A DNA stretch of 49,267 nt from Gammaproteobacteria bacterium (GTDB taxonomy: Bacteria > Pseudomonadota > Gammaproteobacteria > Methylococcales > Methylomonadaceae): contig VGVA01000007.1 in NCBI GenBank assembly GCA_016874115.1, positions 1 to 49,267 of the forward strand, given 5' to 3'. The position numbers were made by a program, and so were the translations under genes. The notes beneath the pieces were generated by a model. It searched no databases and was not told where the DNA came from. It saw only the letters and a list, made by a program, of their open reading frames with translations. Positions 26,503 through 35,822 of this stretch are shown one piece after another. Numbering within the stretch: the stretch's first letter is position 1; each line of letters begins with the position of its first letter.

Positions 26503-27132
26503 ATGTTTAGCCAGCGTTCAGTCCTGAAATTCGTTACTGAAGACCGGCACATTAATTATGCCTTGGACGACAATGCCGAGTTGTATGTCATCAAAGCATT
26601 TTACCCGGTGATCGAAGCCGATCGGCTTTATGACGTGCTATTTCATCAATTGTCGTGGCAGGAAGAAGACATCCATATCTTCGGCAAATGGGTGAAAGTA
26701 CCGCGATTAATGTGCTGGTACGGCGATGTCGGCACCCAATACACCTATTCCAGCGTTAATCACCAACCCCTACCGTGGCATCCTGAATTACTGGCGATCA
26801 AGGAAACTATCGAGCGCCAGTGCAATTGTATATTTAACAGCGTATTGGCGAATTTGTACCGGGACGGCAGCGATTCGATGGGCTGCCATGCCGATGACGA
26901 ACCGGAACTGGGCATTGATCCAACGATTGCATCCTTAAGTTTAGGCGCCGACCGGCGCTTTAAAATGCACCATAAAAAGACGAAACAATCCTTTACCATT
27001 AATCTGCAACATGGCGATCTATTGGTGATGGGCGGCGCCTGTCAGCAATTTTGGCTGCATTCGGTTCCGAAAACCAAAGCGGTTACAGCACCGCGCATTA
27101 ACTTGACGTACCGCCAGATTATAATTTGTTAA
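26503..27132 (+). CDS. alkB: AlkB-like 2-oxoglutarate/Fe(II) dioxygenase
   Basis: A 209-residue oxidative demethylase of the AlkB family, closer in layout to the ALKBH2/3 type than to E. coli AlkB. The iron ligands are His129 and Asp131 in GCHADDEP and His186 in WLHSVPK; the 2-oxoglutarate-binding arginines are Arg198 and Arg204 in the RINLTYRQ motif. The DEPELG and RRFKMHHK stretches are typical. It removes alkyl lesions such as 1-methyladenine and 3-methylcytosine from DNA by oxidation, releasing formaldehyde. It lies 5 nt after the c-di-GMP enzyme and is probably cotranscribed; no functional link is evident. Confidence 0.88.
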   Translation: MFSQRSVLKFVTEDRHINYALDDNAELYVIKAFYPVIEADRLYDVLFHQLSWQEEDIHIFGKWVKVPRLMCWYGDVGTQYTYSSVNHQPLPWHPELLAIKETIERQCNCIFNSVLANLYRDGSDSMGCHADDEPELGIDPTIASLSLGADRRFKMHHKKTKQSFTINLQHGDLLVMGGACQQFWLHSVPKTKAVTAPRINLTYRQIIIC

Positions 27133-27228
27133 TGCTGAAATATAACTTCTTATAAGCTAAGCGGTTCGCAAAAACGCAAGCGCAACCTGACATTCTATTA
27201 CCGACGTCAATCCCTGTAATTACAAGAT

Positions 27229-28503
27229 TCACTTAATCGCTTTGAAACCAATATCCGTCCGATAGTAAACATTATCCCAATGGATTTTACTAATCTGCTC
27301 ATATGCTTTTTTCTGGGCGTCCCCAATCGTTTCGCCCAATGCGCATACGCATAATACGCGCCCGCCCGCGGTGATAACGTCGCCATTGTGAGTTTTCGTA
27401 CCGGCATGAAAAACCTTGGTTCCGTCCGCTTCCTGTGCGGGCAGGCCATTAATGACGTCGTCTTGCCGGTAAGCATCTGGATAACCGCCAGCCGCCATCA
27501 CCACGCCTAAAGCCGCCTGGTCGTCCCATTCGCTTGTTACCGTATCCAGCTTACCGGCCAAAGCAGCTTCGCACAGTGCTACCAGATCGCTTTTTAAGCG
27601 CATCATGATCGGTTGTGTTTCCGGATCGCCGAAGCGGCAATTAAACTCCAGCATCTTGACTTCGCCCTTCGGGGTAATCATTAATCCGGCGTAAAGAAAA
27701 CCGGTATACGGTACGCCATCGGCTGCCATGCCGCGCAATGTCGGTTCGATGACTTCCTGCATCACCCGATGATGAATGTCCGGCGTTACGACGGGAGCGG
27801 GCGAATACGCACCCATCCCGCCGGTATTGGGACCTTTATCGCCGTTATCGCGCGCTTTATGATCTTGCGAGGTCGCCATCGCCAAAGCATGTTTGCCATC
27901 GGCCATGACGATAAAGCTGGCTTCTTCGCCTGTCAAAAACTCTTCTATGACGACCCGGCTGCCTGCATCGCCAAAGGCATTGCCGGATAACATGTCATTA
28001 ACGGCATTAATCGCTTCCTGTTCGGTTTGCGCGACAACAACGCCCTTACCTGCCGCTAGTCCATCCGCCTTGACGACAATCGGCGCGCCTTGTGTTTTGA
28101 TGTAGGCAATTGCCTGATGGGTATCCGTAAAACTTTGGTATTTTGCGGTCGGAATGTGATGCCTGACCATGAAATCCTTGCAAAAACTTTTCGAACCTTC
28201 CAGTTGCGCCGCCTTAGCTGTCGGCCCGAAACAAGGCAACCCGGCCTGCTGGAAGCTATCGACTATGCCTAAAGTTAACGGCACTTCCGGCCCGATAATG
28301 GTAAGACCGATATTCTCTTGCTTGGCAAATGCCATTAATGCCGGAATATCGGTCACAGCTATAGCTATGTTTTCTATGCCGTCTTCCCCTGCAGTCCCCG
28401 CATTGCCGGGCGCGACAAAAACCTTATCTGCTTTAGACGATTGCTTCGCTTTCCAGGCCAATGCATGCTCGCGTCCGCCGCTGCCGACAATCAGTATATT
28501 CAT
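27229..28503 (-). CDS. purD: Phosphoribosylamine-glycine ligase (GAR synthetase)
   Basis: Second step of purine synthesis: ATP-dependent joining of glycine to phosphoribosylamine. It opens with the Rossmann-like MNILIVGSGGREHALAWK; the ATP-grasp core follows (VVKADGLAAGKGVVVA at about residues 140-155, and LEFNCRFGDPETQ at about 287-299 with metal-binding residues). The length, 424 aa, is standard. It is the last gene of the minus-strand run, separated from purH by about 200 nt containing a long palindromic element. Confidence 0.96.
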   Translation of the reverse strand: MNILIVGSGGREHALAWKAKQSSKADKVFVAPGNAGTAGEDGIENIAIAVTDIPALMAFAKQENIGLTIIGPEVPLTLGIVDSFQQAGLPCFGPTAKAAQLEGSKSFCKDFMVRHHIPTAKYQSFTDTHQAIAYIKTQGAPIVVKADGLAAGKGVVVAQTEQEAINAVNDMLSGNAFGDAGSRVVIEEFLTGEEASFIVMADGKHALAMATSQDHKARDNGDKGPNTGGMGAYSPAPVVTPDIHHRVMQEVIEPTLRGMAADGVPYTGFLYAGLMITPKGEVKMLEFNCRFGDPETQPIMMRLKSDLVALCEAALAGKLDTVTSEWDDQAALGVVMAAGGYPDAYRQDDVINGLPAQEADGTKVFHAGTKTHNGDVITAGGRVLCVCALGETIGDAQKKAYEQISKIHWDNVYYRTDIGFKAIK

Positions 28504-28575
28504 ATAAAACCGGTAATTATTGTAAAGTTATTAATAGCGTATGGCGGCTATCGTTTGGAAATTCATTAGCAGATT

Positions 28576-28703
28576 GTTGCTTATCGTGATGAACGTAGCA
28601 AAGACAAGGCAACAATTGGCGCAAAAGAGCGGTTTACTGGCCGTAAATGCTCATTTTGAGCCAATTTTTAACGCTGACTTTGCAAGAGCAATAGTTAAGC
28701 AAC
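28576..28703. repeat. Nested long inverted repeat, MITE/REP-like, between purH and purD
   Basis: Arms pair at four nested levels over 128 bp: GTTGCTTA (28576-28583) with TAAGCAAC (28696-28703), GCAAAGAC (28598-28605) with GACTTTGC (28676-28683, one mismatch), AATTGGC (28614-28620) with GCCAATT (28660-28666), and TTTAC with GTAAA around a TGGCC loop. CAAAA/TTTTG and GAGC/GCTC pairs lie between. The element nearly fills the intergenic gap and ends 4 nt from the purH stop. No coding frame lies inside. It is the shape of a non-autonomous mobile element or an mRNA-stabilising hairpin. Confidence 0.6.
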
Positions 28704-28707
28704 CTTG

Positions 28708-30261
28708 TTAATGCCGAAAATGCCGCATTCCAGTAAACACCATAGTAATATTATGTTCATTGGCGGCAGCAATAACTTCATCGTCGCGCTTTGAGCCGCC
28801 GGGTTGAATGATGGCGGTTATTCCTGCCTCGGCAGCAGAATCTATACCATCGCGAAAAGGGAAAAATGCATCGGAAGCCATCGAAGAGCCAGCCACTTGC
28901 AAACCTTCATCCGCCGCTTTAATACCGGCTATTTTAGCCGAATATACCCGGCTCATCTGGCCAGCGCCTACTCCGATAGTCTGCCCGTTTTTCGCATAGA
29001 CGATAGCATTGGATTTAACGAATTTAGCGACTTTCCAGGCAAACAGCATGTCCCTTAATTCCCGCTCGGTAGGCTGGCGTACGCTCACCACCGTTAAATC
29101 GGCGGCTTGTATGTCGCCGTTGTCCTGTTCTTGCACCAGCAAACCGCCGCTGACTTTTTTCAGATCGATACTTTCTGCCTTGCTAAAACCGAATTCGCCA
29201 GTTTGCAGCACCCGCACATTAGTTTTTGTTCCCAGCACAGTCTGCGCCGCCTTGCTGACTGAAGGCGCGATAATCACTTCGACGAATTGCCGGGCTATAA
29301 TCTCCGCGGCGGTTTTTTCATCAAGCTCACGGTTAAAAGCGATAATTCCGCCGAATGCGGACGTAGGGTCAGTCGCATAAGCTTTGTTATAGGCTTCAAG
29401 CAGCGATGCGCCTTCCGCCACGCCGCAAGGATTGGCGTGTTTAACAATCACGCAGGTAGGATGATCCAAGAAAGCTTTTACGCATTCCAATGCGGCATCG
29501 GCATCGGCAATATTGTTGTAAGACAATTCCTTGCCCTGTAATTGGCGAGCCGCGCCAATTGTGCCGGATAGCGGTTCCAGCTCAGCATAAAAAGCCCCCT
29601 TTTGGTGGGGATTTTCGCCGTAACGCAAGGGTTGGCTTAGATGATATTGCAGGTTAAGTACGTCCGGGAAATCGGCATTGACAACTTTACCCAGGTAGGC
29701 GGCAACCGCCGCATCGTACTGTGCCGTATGCTGGAAGCACTTTGCCGCCAGACCGAACCGGGTCGGCAAGGATAGTGCTTTATCTTTTTTGATTTCCGCC
29801 AAAATGCGGTTGTAGTCTTGCGGATCAACTACCACACCGACATCGGTATAATTCTTCGCCGCCGCCCGCAACATGGTTGGTCCGCCTATATCGATATTCT
29901 CGATAGCAAGCGCCAAATCACAGTCCGGCCTTTTAATGGTGGACTGAAAGGGATACAAATTTACCACGACCAAATCGATAGCTTTGATGCCGTTTGCCTG
30001 CATAATCTGATCGTCCGTTCCGCGCCGTCCTAAAATGCCGCCGTGGATTTTCGGATGCAAGGTTTTTACCCGTCCGTCCATCATTTCCGGAAAACCGGTG
30101 TAATCGGCAACTTCGATAACATTAATGGCATTTTCAGCGAGCGTTTTGGCGGTGCCGCCGGTCGATAAAATCTCAATACCCAGTCGGCTCAATTCGCGGC
30201 AAAACTCCACAATGCCGGTTTTATCGGATACGCTGATCAGCGCACGCGTAATAGTATTCAT
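28708..30261 (-). CDS. purH: Bifunctional AICAR transformylase / IMP cyclohydrolase
   Basis: Catalyses the last two steps of IMP synthesis. The N-terminal MGS-like cyclohydrolase domain ([15 protein letters not shown] at about residues 10-24, STGGTAKTL at about 34) is followed by the transformylase domain with the [11 protein letters not shown] catalytic Lys-His motif at about residues 260-270. The length, 517 aa, is typical. It precedes purD on the same strand and follows fis. Confidence 0.97.
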   Translation of the reverse strand: MNTITRALISVSDKTGIVEFCRELSRLGIEILSTGGTAKTLAENAINVIEVADYTGFPEMMDGRVKTLHPKIHGGILGRRGTDDQIMQANGIKAIDLVVVNLYPFQSTIKRPDCDLALAIENIDIGGPTMLRAAAKNYTDVGVVVDPQDYNRILAEIKKDKALSLPTRFGLAAKCFQHTAQYDAAVAAYLGKVVNADFPDVLNLQYHLSQPLRYGENPHQKGAFYAELEPLSGTIGAARQLQGKELSYNNIADADAALECVKAFLDHPTCVIVKHANPCGVAEGASLLEAYNKAYATDPTSAFGGIIAFNRELDEKTAAEIIARQFVEVIIAPSVSKAAQTVLGTKTNVRVLQTGEFGFSKAESIDLKKVSGGLLVQEQDNGDIQAADLTVVSVRQPTERELRDMLFAWKVAKFVKSNAIVYAKNGQTIGVGAGQMSRVYSAKIAGIKAADEGLQVAGSSMASDAFFPFRDGIDSAAEAGITAIIQPGGSKRDDEVIAAANEHNITMVFTGMRHFRH

Positions 30262-30436
30262 AAACAGTAATTCTTGTGTAAACGGTAATTAATAGGAAAC
30301 GTACAGCGGAAAAGATTTAATTAACGAGAAGCCATTCAGCGCTTAGCTAACTCAAGCAACGCAACCGCCAAAGCCGGTATTTTTTCGATAACGCATCGAT
30401 TAATGAAACGGAAAAACGTAAACGCGCGTGTTTTTG

Positions 30437-30721
30437 TTAACTTAAGCCGTAATGTTCCATTTTTTTGCGTAGGGTGCTACGGCTTAAACCCAGTACTTTC
30501 GCGGTTTTGCTTTGGTTGTGCCCAGAATGCTCCAGCACAACTTGCAGTAACGGTTTTTCGACTTCCGCCATAACGATTTCATACAGATCGACTGCATCAT
30601 GCCCATGTAAATGCTCCAGATAGCATTGCACCGTGTTCCTGACATGGACGCATAACGGCGTAACCGTAGTTGAATGATCGTTTATATCAGTCACTGTGTT
30701 GCCTTCCACGGACGTATCCAT
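30437..30721 (-). CDS. fis: Fis-type nucleoid protein / transcriptional regulator
   Basis: A 94-residue Fis protein. The C-terminal 48 residues contain the helix-turn-helix: LLQVVLEHSGHNQSKTAKVLGLSRSTLRKKMEHYGL, almost identical in pattern to E. coli Fis; the N-terminal 50 residues are more divergent. The start is uncertain: ATG 30721 is used, with GTG 30733 as an alternative, and neither has a clear ribosome site, which fits translational coupling to dusB 24 nt upstream. The dusB-fis pair is conserved in gammaproteobacteria; fis bends DNA and regulates rRNA, supercoiling and growth-phase genes. Confidence 0.92.
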   Translation of the reverse strand: MDTSVEGNTVTDINDHSTTVTPLCVHVRNTVQCYLEHLHGHDAVDLYEIVMAEVEKPLLQVVLEHSGHNQSKTAKVLGLSRSTLRKKMEHYGLS

Positions 30722-30745
30722 ATTATGTAGCACTATTGCTTTTAA

Positions 30746-31705
30746 TTAGGAAAATACCGAATTGATCATCGCTATTTGTTGATCCGGCTGACAGGCTTGG
30801 TTGATCTTACTTTTCGCCTCTTGGCTGACGAACGCCACTTGTTTAAGATACCAACCGATATGTTTTCTAGCCATTTTAACACCAGTTACCCCGCCATAGA
30901 AACTATAAAGATGCTCTAAATGCGCCATCATGGTTTGGTAAATTTCATTAACCGTCGGCTTTTGGGCTTTAGCGTTATGATTAATTAATTGATCCAATTC
31001 CCTGAAAAACCAAGGATTTCCTTGCGCGCCACGGCCTATCATGACCGCATCGGCCTGGGTTTCCGCCAATACCAGACGCGCTTTCTCGGCGGAATCGATA
31101 TCGCCGTTGGCAATTACGGGAATATTAACGACCTGTTTAACCTGTTTGATGGTTTCGTATTCGGCCTGACCTTCAAATTTATCGGCGCGGGTTCGCCCAT
31201 GCACGGCCAGCGCGGCAATCCCGGCATTCTCGGCAATTCTAGCGATCTCGACTGCATTACGGCTTTGCCGGTCCCAACCCGTACGGATTTTTAAGGTAAC
31301 CGGCACATTAATGGCATTAACAACGGCATCCAGGATGCGTTTAACCAAATCCGCATCACGTAGCAACGCCGAACCCGCCGCCACGGCGCAGACTTTTTTG
31401 GCGGGACAACCCATATTAATGTCGATTATCTTGGCGCCGCGCGCCACGTTAAAAACAGCCGCGTCCGCCATGATGTCGGGATCGGTGCCGACAATCTGCA
31501 CCGAACACAGTCCCGGCTCCTGATCGTGATCGAGCTTTAACAACGTGGCCTTATGCTCCCGTAACGCCGGGTTTGAAGCAACCATTTCCGAAACCGCCAT
31601 GCCTGCGCCTAAATTTTTGCAAACCGTTCTGAACGGACGGTCGCTGATCCCCGCCATCGGCGCCAATATGAATCTGTTGGGCAGTTGATGAGGACCGATG
31701 CGCAT
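30746..31705 (-). CDS. dusB: tRNA dihydrouridine synthase B
   Basis: An FMN-dependent enzyme reducing uridines in the tRNA D-loop. The TIM-barrel start RFILAPMAGISDRPFR, the catalytic Cys100 in INMGCPAKKV, KIRTGWD and VIANGDIDS (FMN phosphate region) are all present. The 319-residue length is typical, with a C-terminal RKHIGWYLK recognition region. It lies immediately upstream of fis as in E. coli. Confidence 0.96.
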   Translation of the reverse strand: MRIGPHQLPNRFILAPMAGISDRPFRTVCKNLGAGMAVSEMVASNPALREHKATLLKLDHDQEPGLCSVQIVGTDPDIMADAAVFNVARGAKIIDINMGCPAKKVCAVAAGSALLRDADLVKRILDAVVNAINVPVTLKIRTGWDRQSRNAVEIARIAENAGIAALAVHGRTRADKFEGQAEYETIKQVKQVVNIPVIANGDIDSAEKARLVLAETQADAVMIGRGAQGNPWFFRELDQLINHNAKAQKPTVNEIYQTMMAHLEHLYSFYGGVTGVKMARKHIGWYLKQVAFVSQEAKSKINQACQPDQQIAMINSVFS

Positions 31706-31762
31706 GACAGCAGATATTGATTAATGCTTGCAGGTTATTAATCGCCGATGACCCGAACGTCG

Positions 31763-32302
31763 TTATTTTTTGGTGTCTTTGTCGGTATCTTCATTCCAAA
31801 TCGGATTGTCGCGGTCTTCAGGATTTAACTTGACGATATCTTCCGGATAAATATGCCAGAATGACTTGTCGATTTTGGCGTTGCTGTAGCTTTCTTTGGT
31901 GCTGTGGCCGAACGGACACCACCAGTTTTCCACCAATTTTACCAGATAGGCATGCCATTCCATTAATGCCACGCTCACCGGACAGTACCATGTGCAATTT
32001 AATATCCAGTACAGACGGAATTGAGACGCGCTTATGCCAAAGGTTGGCTCCATGGTAATTTGGTTTTTCATGGTATAGCGGTGGCTGTCGCGGTCTGGCA
32101 GGAAGTCGGTGAATTTTTTGACGTTTTTAGCGCCGACCAGCCACAGGTGGAAGTACGTCATGTACGCGCTGGCAAACACAAAAGGTAAGGTTGCGATGGG
32201 CGCGTAAACAAAAAACAGACCGATTGCCCTGCGCAGGACGGACATACTGTTATGATTTTTACCGATTTCCACGCGATGAGCGCAAGATTCGCATGCTTTC
32301 AT
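31763..32302 (-). CDS. Trp/Cys-rich membrane protein of unknown function (cassette gene 2)
   Basis: I do not recognise a named family. A 179-residue protein with an N-terminal CESC motif (Cys4, Cys7) and His9, a membrane helix at about residues 28-56, then a soluble region with NCTWYC (Cys103, Cys107), WWCPFGH (Trp127, Trp128, Cys129, His133) and eight Trp in all. A charged Asp/Lys tail follows. The paired Cys and His motifs are compatible with metal or redox chemistry, but nothing here proves it. It starts 3 nt after the stop of the small CCxGC protein, so the pair is probably translated together. The pair sits between the DUF3426 gene and dusB, a place that is usually short in this conserved gene run. 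Confidence 0.65.
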   Translation of the reverse strand: MKACESCAHRVEIGKNHNSMSVLRRAIGLFFVYAPIATLPFVFASAYMTYFHLWLVGAKNVKKFTDFLPDRDSHRYTMKNQITMEPTFGISASQFRLYWILNCTWYCPVSVALMEWHAYLVKLVENWWCPFGHSTKESYSNAKIDKSFWHIYPEDIVKLNPEDRDNPIWNEDTDKDTKK

Positions 32303-32305
32303 TGC

Positions 32306-32503
32306 TTAATTATCCTCTTTTTTATTAATAGTTTTATGTTCAGTTTCTGCTTTGGGTTTATTCATGTAGATAAGCTGATAAATGCTTTGACAGCCGGCAC
32401 AGCAGAATGCAAGCCTGCCTTGCGGCGTATCCGTTGAAAACCCTTCGATTTCAACCGGCTGCTCGCAAAGAACGCATTTAACCGGATATTTTACAACGAC
32501 CAC
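32306..32503 (-). CDS. Small metal-site protein resembling the N-terminal domain of copper P-type ATPases (cassette gene 1)
   Basis: A 65-residue protein with Cys10 and Cys13 (CVLC) and Cys34, Cys35 and Cys38 (FCCAGCQSIY). The CxxC...CCxGC pattern matches the free-standing metal-binding domain found at the N-terminus of CcoI/FixI-type copper ATPases, but no transporter body follows; the tail is Lys/Glu-rich. A copper chaperone or sensor role would be plausible in a copper-dependent host, but this is inference. It is followed after 3 nt by the Trp/Cys-rich membrane protein. Confidence 0.7.
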   Translation of the reverse strand: MVVVKYPVKCVLCEQPVEIEGFSTDTPQGRLAFCCAGCQSIYQLIYMNKPKAETEHKTINKKEDN

Positions 32504-32591
32504 AGAGGCTGCCTCAACGACTTTATATAGCGCTTATGCATTTTGCCGGCTAGGTGAGTTTAATGCGCATTATTAATGCCGCTATAACCTA

Positions 32592-33353
32592 TCAATAGAC
32601 CAGGTTAAAGCTATAACCGCCAACCGGCATTGTCGGCGCAGCGATTACGAGCGTTGCTTCCACGGTTTCATCGGGCAACAGCGTTAACCGCGAAGACGTA
32701 CGCGTCAGATATTCTGACGGATTAAAAACCCGTTGCGCGATTAATTGTTCGTTGTAATCCAACAAATTTAACTGAATATTGGGTATGCGCTGACGAAAAG
32801 GCGCTTGATTATTGATCACCGTCTTGAAAACAACCGTGTTATCCGGCTGCGGTGTAAACGAACTGGTCATGACGGTAAAATCGCTGAGATTTTCATAATC
32901 GGCCAGCGTTATGCCGCTCCACTGGCAAAATTTTTCCATTAATGGCCGATACAACGGACTTTGGCTCAATTTCGGCGCTTCAAAATACAGCGCTTGTCCG
33001 ATCAGCATTAATGCAGCCGCCGCCACCCCGATTGACCAGTTCGGGTGAGTGGCACTGTTTTTGTTTTCCCAGGGCAAGGGTTCTTGCGGCGGCGCCTGCG
33101 GTGTCGTAACAGCGGCAACGCGGGTGTTGCTTTTTTTGAGAACGCCGCCGAAACCGGCAGAATGCGCCTGATTTTCCCGATTTTTTCCGGCATTCTGTAA
33201 TTGCCGGGGATCTTCTTTGGGGATGAATTCGGCTTTGGCTTCCGCTATTAATGCAGGAGAAATATCGGGCTTGTTTTCCGCTGTAAGCACCGGATTGTTA
33301 TCTGCCGTCGCGGACGTTATTTGAGCGTTATTTTTTTTTCTGATTGAAGGCAT
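32592..33353 (-). CDS. DUF3426 domain protein, C-terminal part of a frameshift-split zinc-ribbon gene
   Basis: A 253-residue frame. The C-terminal half is a DUF3426 domain (WSGITLADYENLSDFTVMTSS, then TVVFKTVINNQAPFRQRIP) and a membrane helix lies at about residues 108-124 (WSIGVAAAALMLIGQALYF). Family members normally carry an MJ0042 zinc ribbon at the N-terminus; here the ribbon is in the neighbouring frame (33328-33507) and the two overlap by 26 nt across an A9 run. Deleting one A gives an uninterrupted protein. The ATG at 33353 is therefore probably not the natural start. Upstream is prmA, downstream the metal-site cassette. Confidence 0.75.
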   Translation of the reverse strand: MPSIRKKNNAQITSATADNNPVLTAENKPDISPALIAEAKAEFIPKEDPRQLQNAGKNRENQAHSAGFGGVLKKSNTRVAAVTTPQAPPQEPLPWENKNSATHPNWSIGVAAAALMLIGQALYFEAPKLSQSPLYRPLMEKFCQWSGITLADYENLSDFTVMTSSFTPQPDNTVVFKTVINNQAPFRQRIPNIQLNLLDYNEQLIAQRVFNPSEYLTRTSSRLTLLPDETVEATLVIAAPTMPVGGYSFNLVY

Positions 33354-33507
33354 TGGCCTCAGCGGTTTTTGCGGTTTTTTCGACCAGAATTTCGGCTACG
33401 ATAAATTTTTTCTTACATTGAGTGCAATAAACCTGCGTTTTCGGCGCGCGCAACTGTTTTTTGGTGACCGGATAGAGTTTACCGCAATCGGGACACTGGC
33501 TGCGCAT
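33328..33507 (-). CDS. MJ0042-type zinc-ribbon fragment, N-terminal part of the DUF3426 gene
   Basis: A 59-residue frame that starts 4 nt after the prmA stop. It opens MRSQCPDCGKLYPVTKKQL, with zinc ligands Cys5, Cys8, Cys28 and Cys31 (VYCTQCKKKF), the classic MJ0042 finger. It reads into a run of nine A (complement of T9 at 33331-33339) and stops at once with TAA. With eight A it would continue as KKNNAQITSATADNN into the DUF3426 frame. Transcriptional slippage on A9 could make both products; a sequence error is equally possible. Confidence 0.7.
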   Translation of the reverse strand: MRSQCPDCGKLYPVTKKQLRAPKTQVYCTQCKKKFIVAEILVEKTAKTAEANAFNQKKK

Positions 33508-33511
33508 GGGG

Positions 33512-34396
33512 TTAATGTTTAGTACCCGCTAAGCGCACCCATTCTTCCTGCTGCACACAACAATTCAGCATGATAAAGGGGTTGTAACCGGCGACGACAT
33601 CTTCTTTTTGCTCGGCCAATATGCCGGACAAGACCAACTGTCCGCCGATTATTAATAAGTTACTGATATGACTGGCCATATCGATTAACGGCTTGGCCAG
33701 GATATTAGCCACCACCACATTTGCCCTGACATCTGAAGCGGCAAACTGCTCAGGCAAGCAACTGATAAGCTTATCCTGCACCTTGTTTTTCTCCGCATTA
33801 TTTTGCGTTGCGGTGATGGCTTGCGGGTCGATATCGACGGCATACGCGTTTTCCGCGCCCAGCAACAGCGAGGCAATCGCCAGAATGCCGGAACCGCAGC
33901 CGAAATCCACAATGGTCTTGCCGCGTAAATTTTGCCGCGCCAGCCAGTCTAAACACAGCGCCGTGGTGGGATGTGTGCCGGTGCCGAATGCCAGCCCCGG
34001 ATCCAGCGTCAGACACACGGTATCCTTTTCATAGCGTTCCTGGTCGGTTGGACAAACCCAAAGCCGGTCGGCAAATTTCATGGGGTGGTAATGTTCCATC
34101 CACGCCCGCTCCCACACCTGGTCATTAATGACGTCGAATTCCCAGTGTCGTAGCCGACTAAGCTGAAAGCTTTCAGAAATCCGATGTTTTATTAATACCG
34201 GATCTGCGGTCATTTCATACAATGCAACGACCTGTGTGTGCGACCAGATGACGGTTTCGTTGAGCGCGGGCTCATACACCGGCTCGTCTTCCGCATCCAT
34301 ATAGGTTACCGAAAGCGCGCCGAGTTCGGTGAACAAATCGGCAACTTCATGCGCCGCCTGTTGATCGGCAACAACAGAAATCTGTAACCAAGCCAT
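33512..34396 (-). CDS. prmA: Ribosomal protein L11 methyltransferase
   Basis: A 294-residue SAM enzyme that trimethylates ribosomal protein L11. The N-terminal substrate-binding domain starts MAWLQISVVADQQAAHEVADLF; the catalytic domain shows LAFGTGTHPTTALCLDWL at about residues 136-153, VDFGCGSGILAIASL at about 164-178 and VVVANILAKPLIDM at about 228. Gene and neighbours (accC upstream, DUF3426 downstream) match the standard gammaproteobacterial order. Confidence 0.96.
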   Translation of the reverse strand: MAWLQISVVADQQAAHEVADLFTELGALSVTYMDAEDEPVYEPALNETVIWSHTQVVALYEMTADPVLIKHRISESFQLSRLRHWEFDVINDQVWERAWMEHYHPMKFADRLWVCPTDQERYEKDTVCLTLDPGLAFGTGTHPTTALCLDWLARQNLRGKTIVDFGCGSGILAIASLLLGAENAYAVDIDPQAITATQNNAEKNKVQDKLISCLPEQFAASDVRANVVVANILAKPLIDMASHISNLLIIGGQLVLSGILAEQKEDVVAGYNPFIMLNCCVQQEEWVRLAGTKH

Positions 34397-34461
34397 TGTT
34401 TGTATACTCCTTTTTTAATTATTTTTGGCTTGAATCTAATCTTTATTAATTAATAAAGCTG

Positions 34462-35805
34462 TTAAACAATACCTAATTTCTTCTCCAGATAATGGATATT
34501 CTGTCCGCCTGCCGCAAAGGCGGCGTCGTTCATGATGTCCTGCTGCAACGGAATATTGGTTTTGATACCGTCGATGATAATTTCGCTCAGCGCGGTATTC
34601 ATGCGCGCAATGGCGCTTGTACGGTCTTCGCCGTGCGCTATCAGCTTGCCGATCATGGAATCGTAGTACGGCGGCACCCGATAACCGTTGTAAATGTGGG
34701 TTTCACAGCGAATTCCCGGCCCGCCCGGCATATGAAACTGCTCTATCGTACCTGGGCAAGGCATAAAGGTTTTGGGATCTTCGGCATTGAGTCGGCATTC
34801 GATGGCGTGACCTGTAAATTTGACCTCATCCTGTTTAATGGATAACGGCATTCCGGCAGCAATCCGCAGTTGTTCTTTAACGATGTCGAAACCGGTGATC
34901 ATTTCAGTCACCGGATGCTCGACCTGAACGCGCGTATTCATCTCGATAAAAAAGAATTCGCCTTTTTCGTACAGAAACTCGAACGTACCGGCGCCTAAAT
35001 AGCCGATATCAATACAGGCCTTTGCGCAACGCTCGCCCATTTGTTGGCGTTGCTCGTCCGTTATGCCGGGAGCAGGGGCTTCTTCTACCACTTTTTGGTG
35101 CCGTCTTTGCATGGAGCAGTCGCGCTCGCCCAGATGAATGGCGTTGCCGTGTGCGTCCGCCAACACCTGGAATTCGATATGCCGCGGATTTTCCAGGAAT
35201 TTTTCCATGTAAACCGTGCTGTTATTAAAGGCTGTCGCCGCTTCGGCTTTAGTCATATTAATGGCGTTCAGCAAGGCTGCTTCGGTATGCACAGTACGCA
35301 TACCGCGTCCGCCACCGCCGCCAGCTGCTTTAATAATGACCGGATAGCCGATTTCCTGCGCGAGTTTGACGTTTTTTTTCGGATTATCGCTGAGCGGATC
35401 GTTATTGCCCGGTACGCAAGGAATGCCCGCCGCAATCATGGCATTTTTCGCCGAGATTTTATCGCCCATCATGCGAATGGTATCGGGGTTGGGTCCGATA
35501 AAAACAAAACCGCTTTGTTTGACCTTTTCGGAAAAATCGGCGTTTTCGGAAAGAAATCCGTAACCGGGATGGATGGCTTCGGCGTCGGTTACCTCGGCGG
35601 CGCTGATGATAGCCGGAATATTCAGGTAACTGTCGATGGATGGCGCCGGGCCTATACAGACAGATTCATCCGCCAGACGGACATGTTTTAAGTCCCGGTC
35701 GGCTTCGGAATGAACCGCTACGACTTTAATTCCCAATTCCCGGCAAGCGCGCAATATCCTGAGCGCTATCTCACCGCGATTTGCGATCACAATCTTATCG
35801 AACAT
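34462..35805 (-). CDS. accC: Biotin carboxylase, acetyl-CoA carboxylase subunit
   Basis: ATP-dependent carboxylation of the biotin on AccB, the first half-reaction of fatty-acid synthesis. ATP-grasp signatures: the glycine-rich [11 protein letters not shown] at about residue 160 and [15 protein letters not shown] at about 287. I start at [17 protein letters not shown] 35805, which follows a GGGAG ribosome site; the frame reads seven codons further but those residues are not conserved. The resulting 447 aa is the family length. It follows accB by 17 nt. Confidence 0.97.
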   Translation of the reverse strand: MFDKIVIANRGEIALRILRACRELGIKVVAVHSEADRDLKHVRLADESVCIGPAPSIDSYLNIPAIISAAEVTDAEAIHPGYGFLSENADFSEKVKQSGFVFIGPNPDTIRMMGDKISAKNAMIAAGIPCVPGNNDPLSDNPKKNVKLAQEIGYPVIIKAAGGGGGRGMRTVHTEAALLNAINMTKAEAATAFNNSTVYMEKFLENPRHIEFQVLADAHGNAIHLGERDCSMQRRHQKVVEEAPAPGITDEQRQQMGERCAKACIDIGYLGAGTFEFLYEKGEFFFIEMNTRVQVEHPVTEMITGFDIVKEQLRIAAGMPLSIKQDEVKFTGHAIECRLNAEDPKTFMPCPGTIEQFHMPGGPGIRCETHIYNGYRVPPYYDSMIGKLIAHGEDRTSAIARMNTALSEIIIDGIKTNIPLQQDIMNDAAFAAGGQNIHYLEKKLGIV

Positions 35806-35822
35806 GGCTGCTCCCTTGCGCA

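Noticed and set aside
35041-35691. A 216-codon plus-strand frame opposite accC
   Set aside because: Antisense shadow of a highly conserved gene; the predicted protein is low in family-like structure and has no ribosome site.
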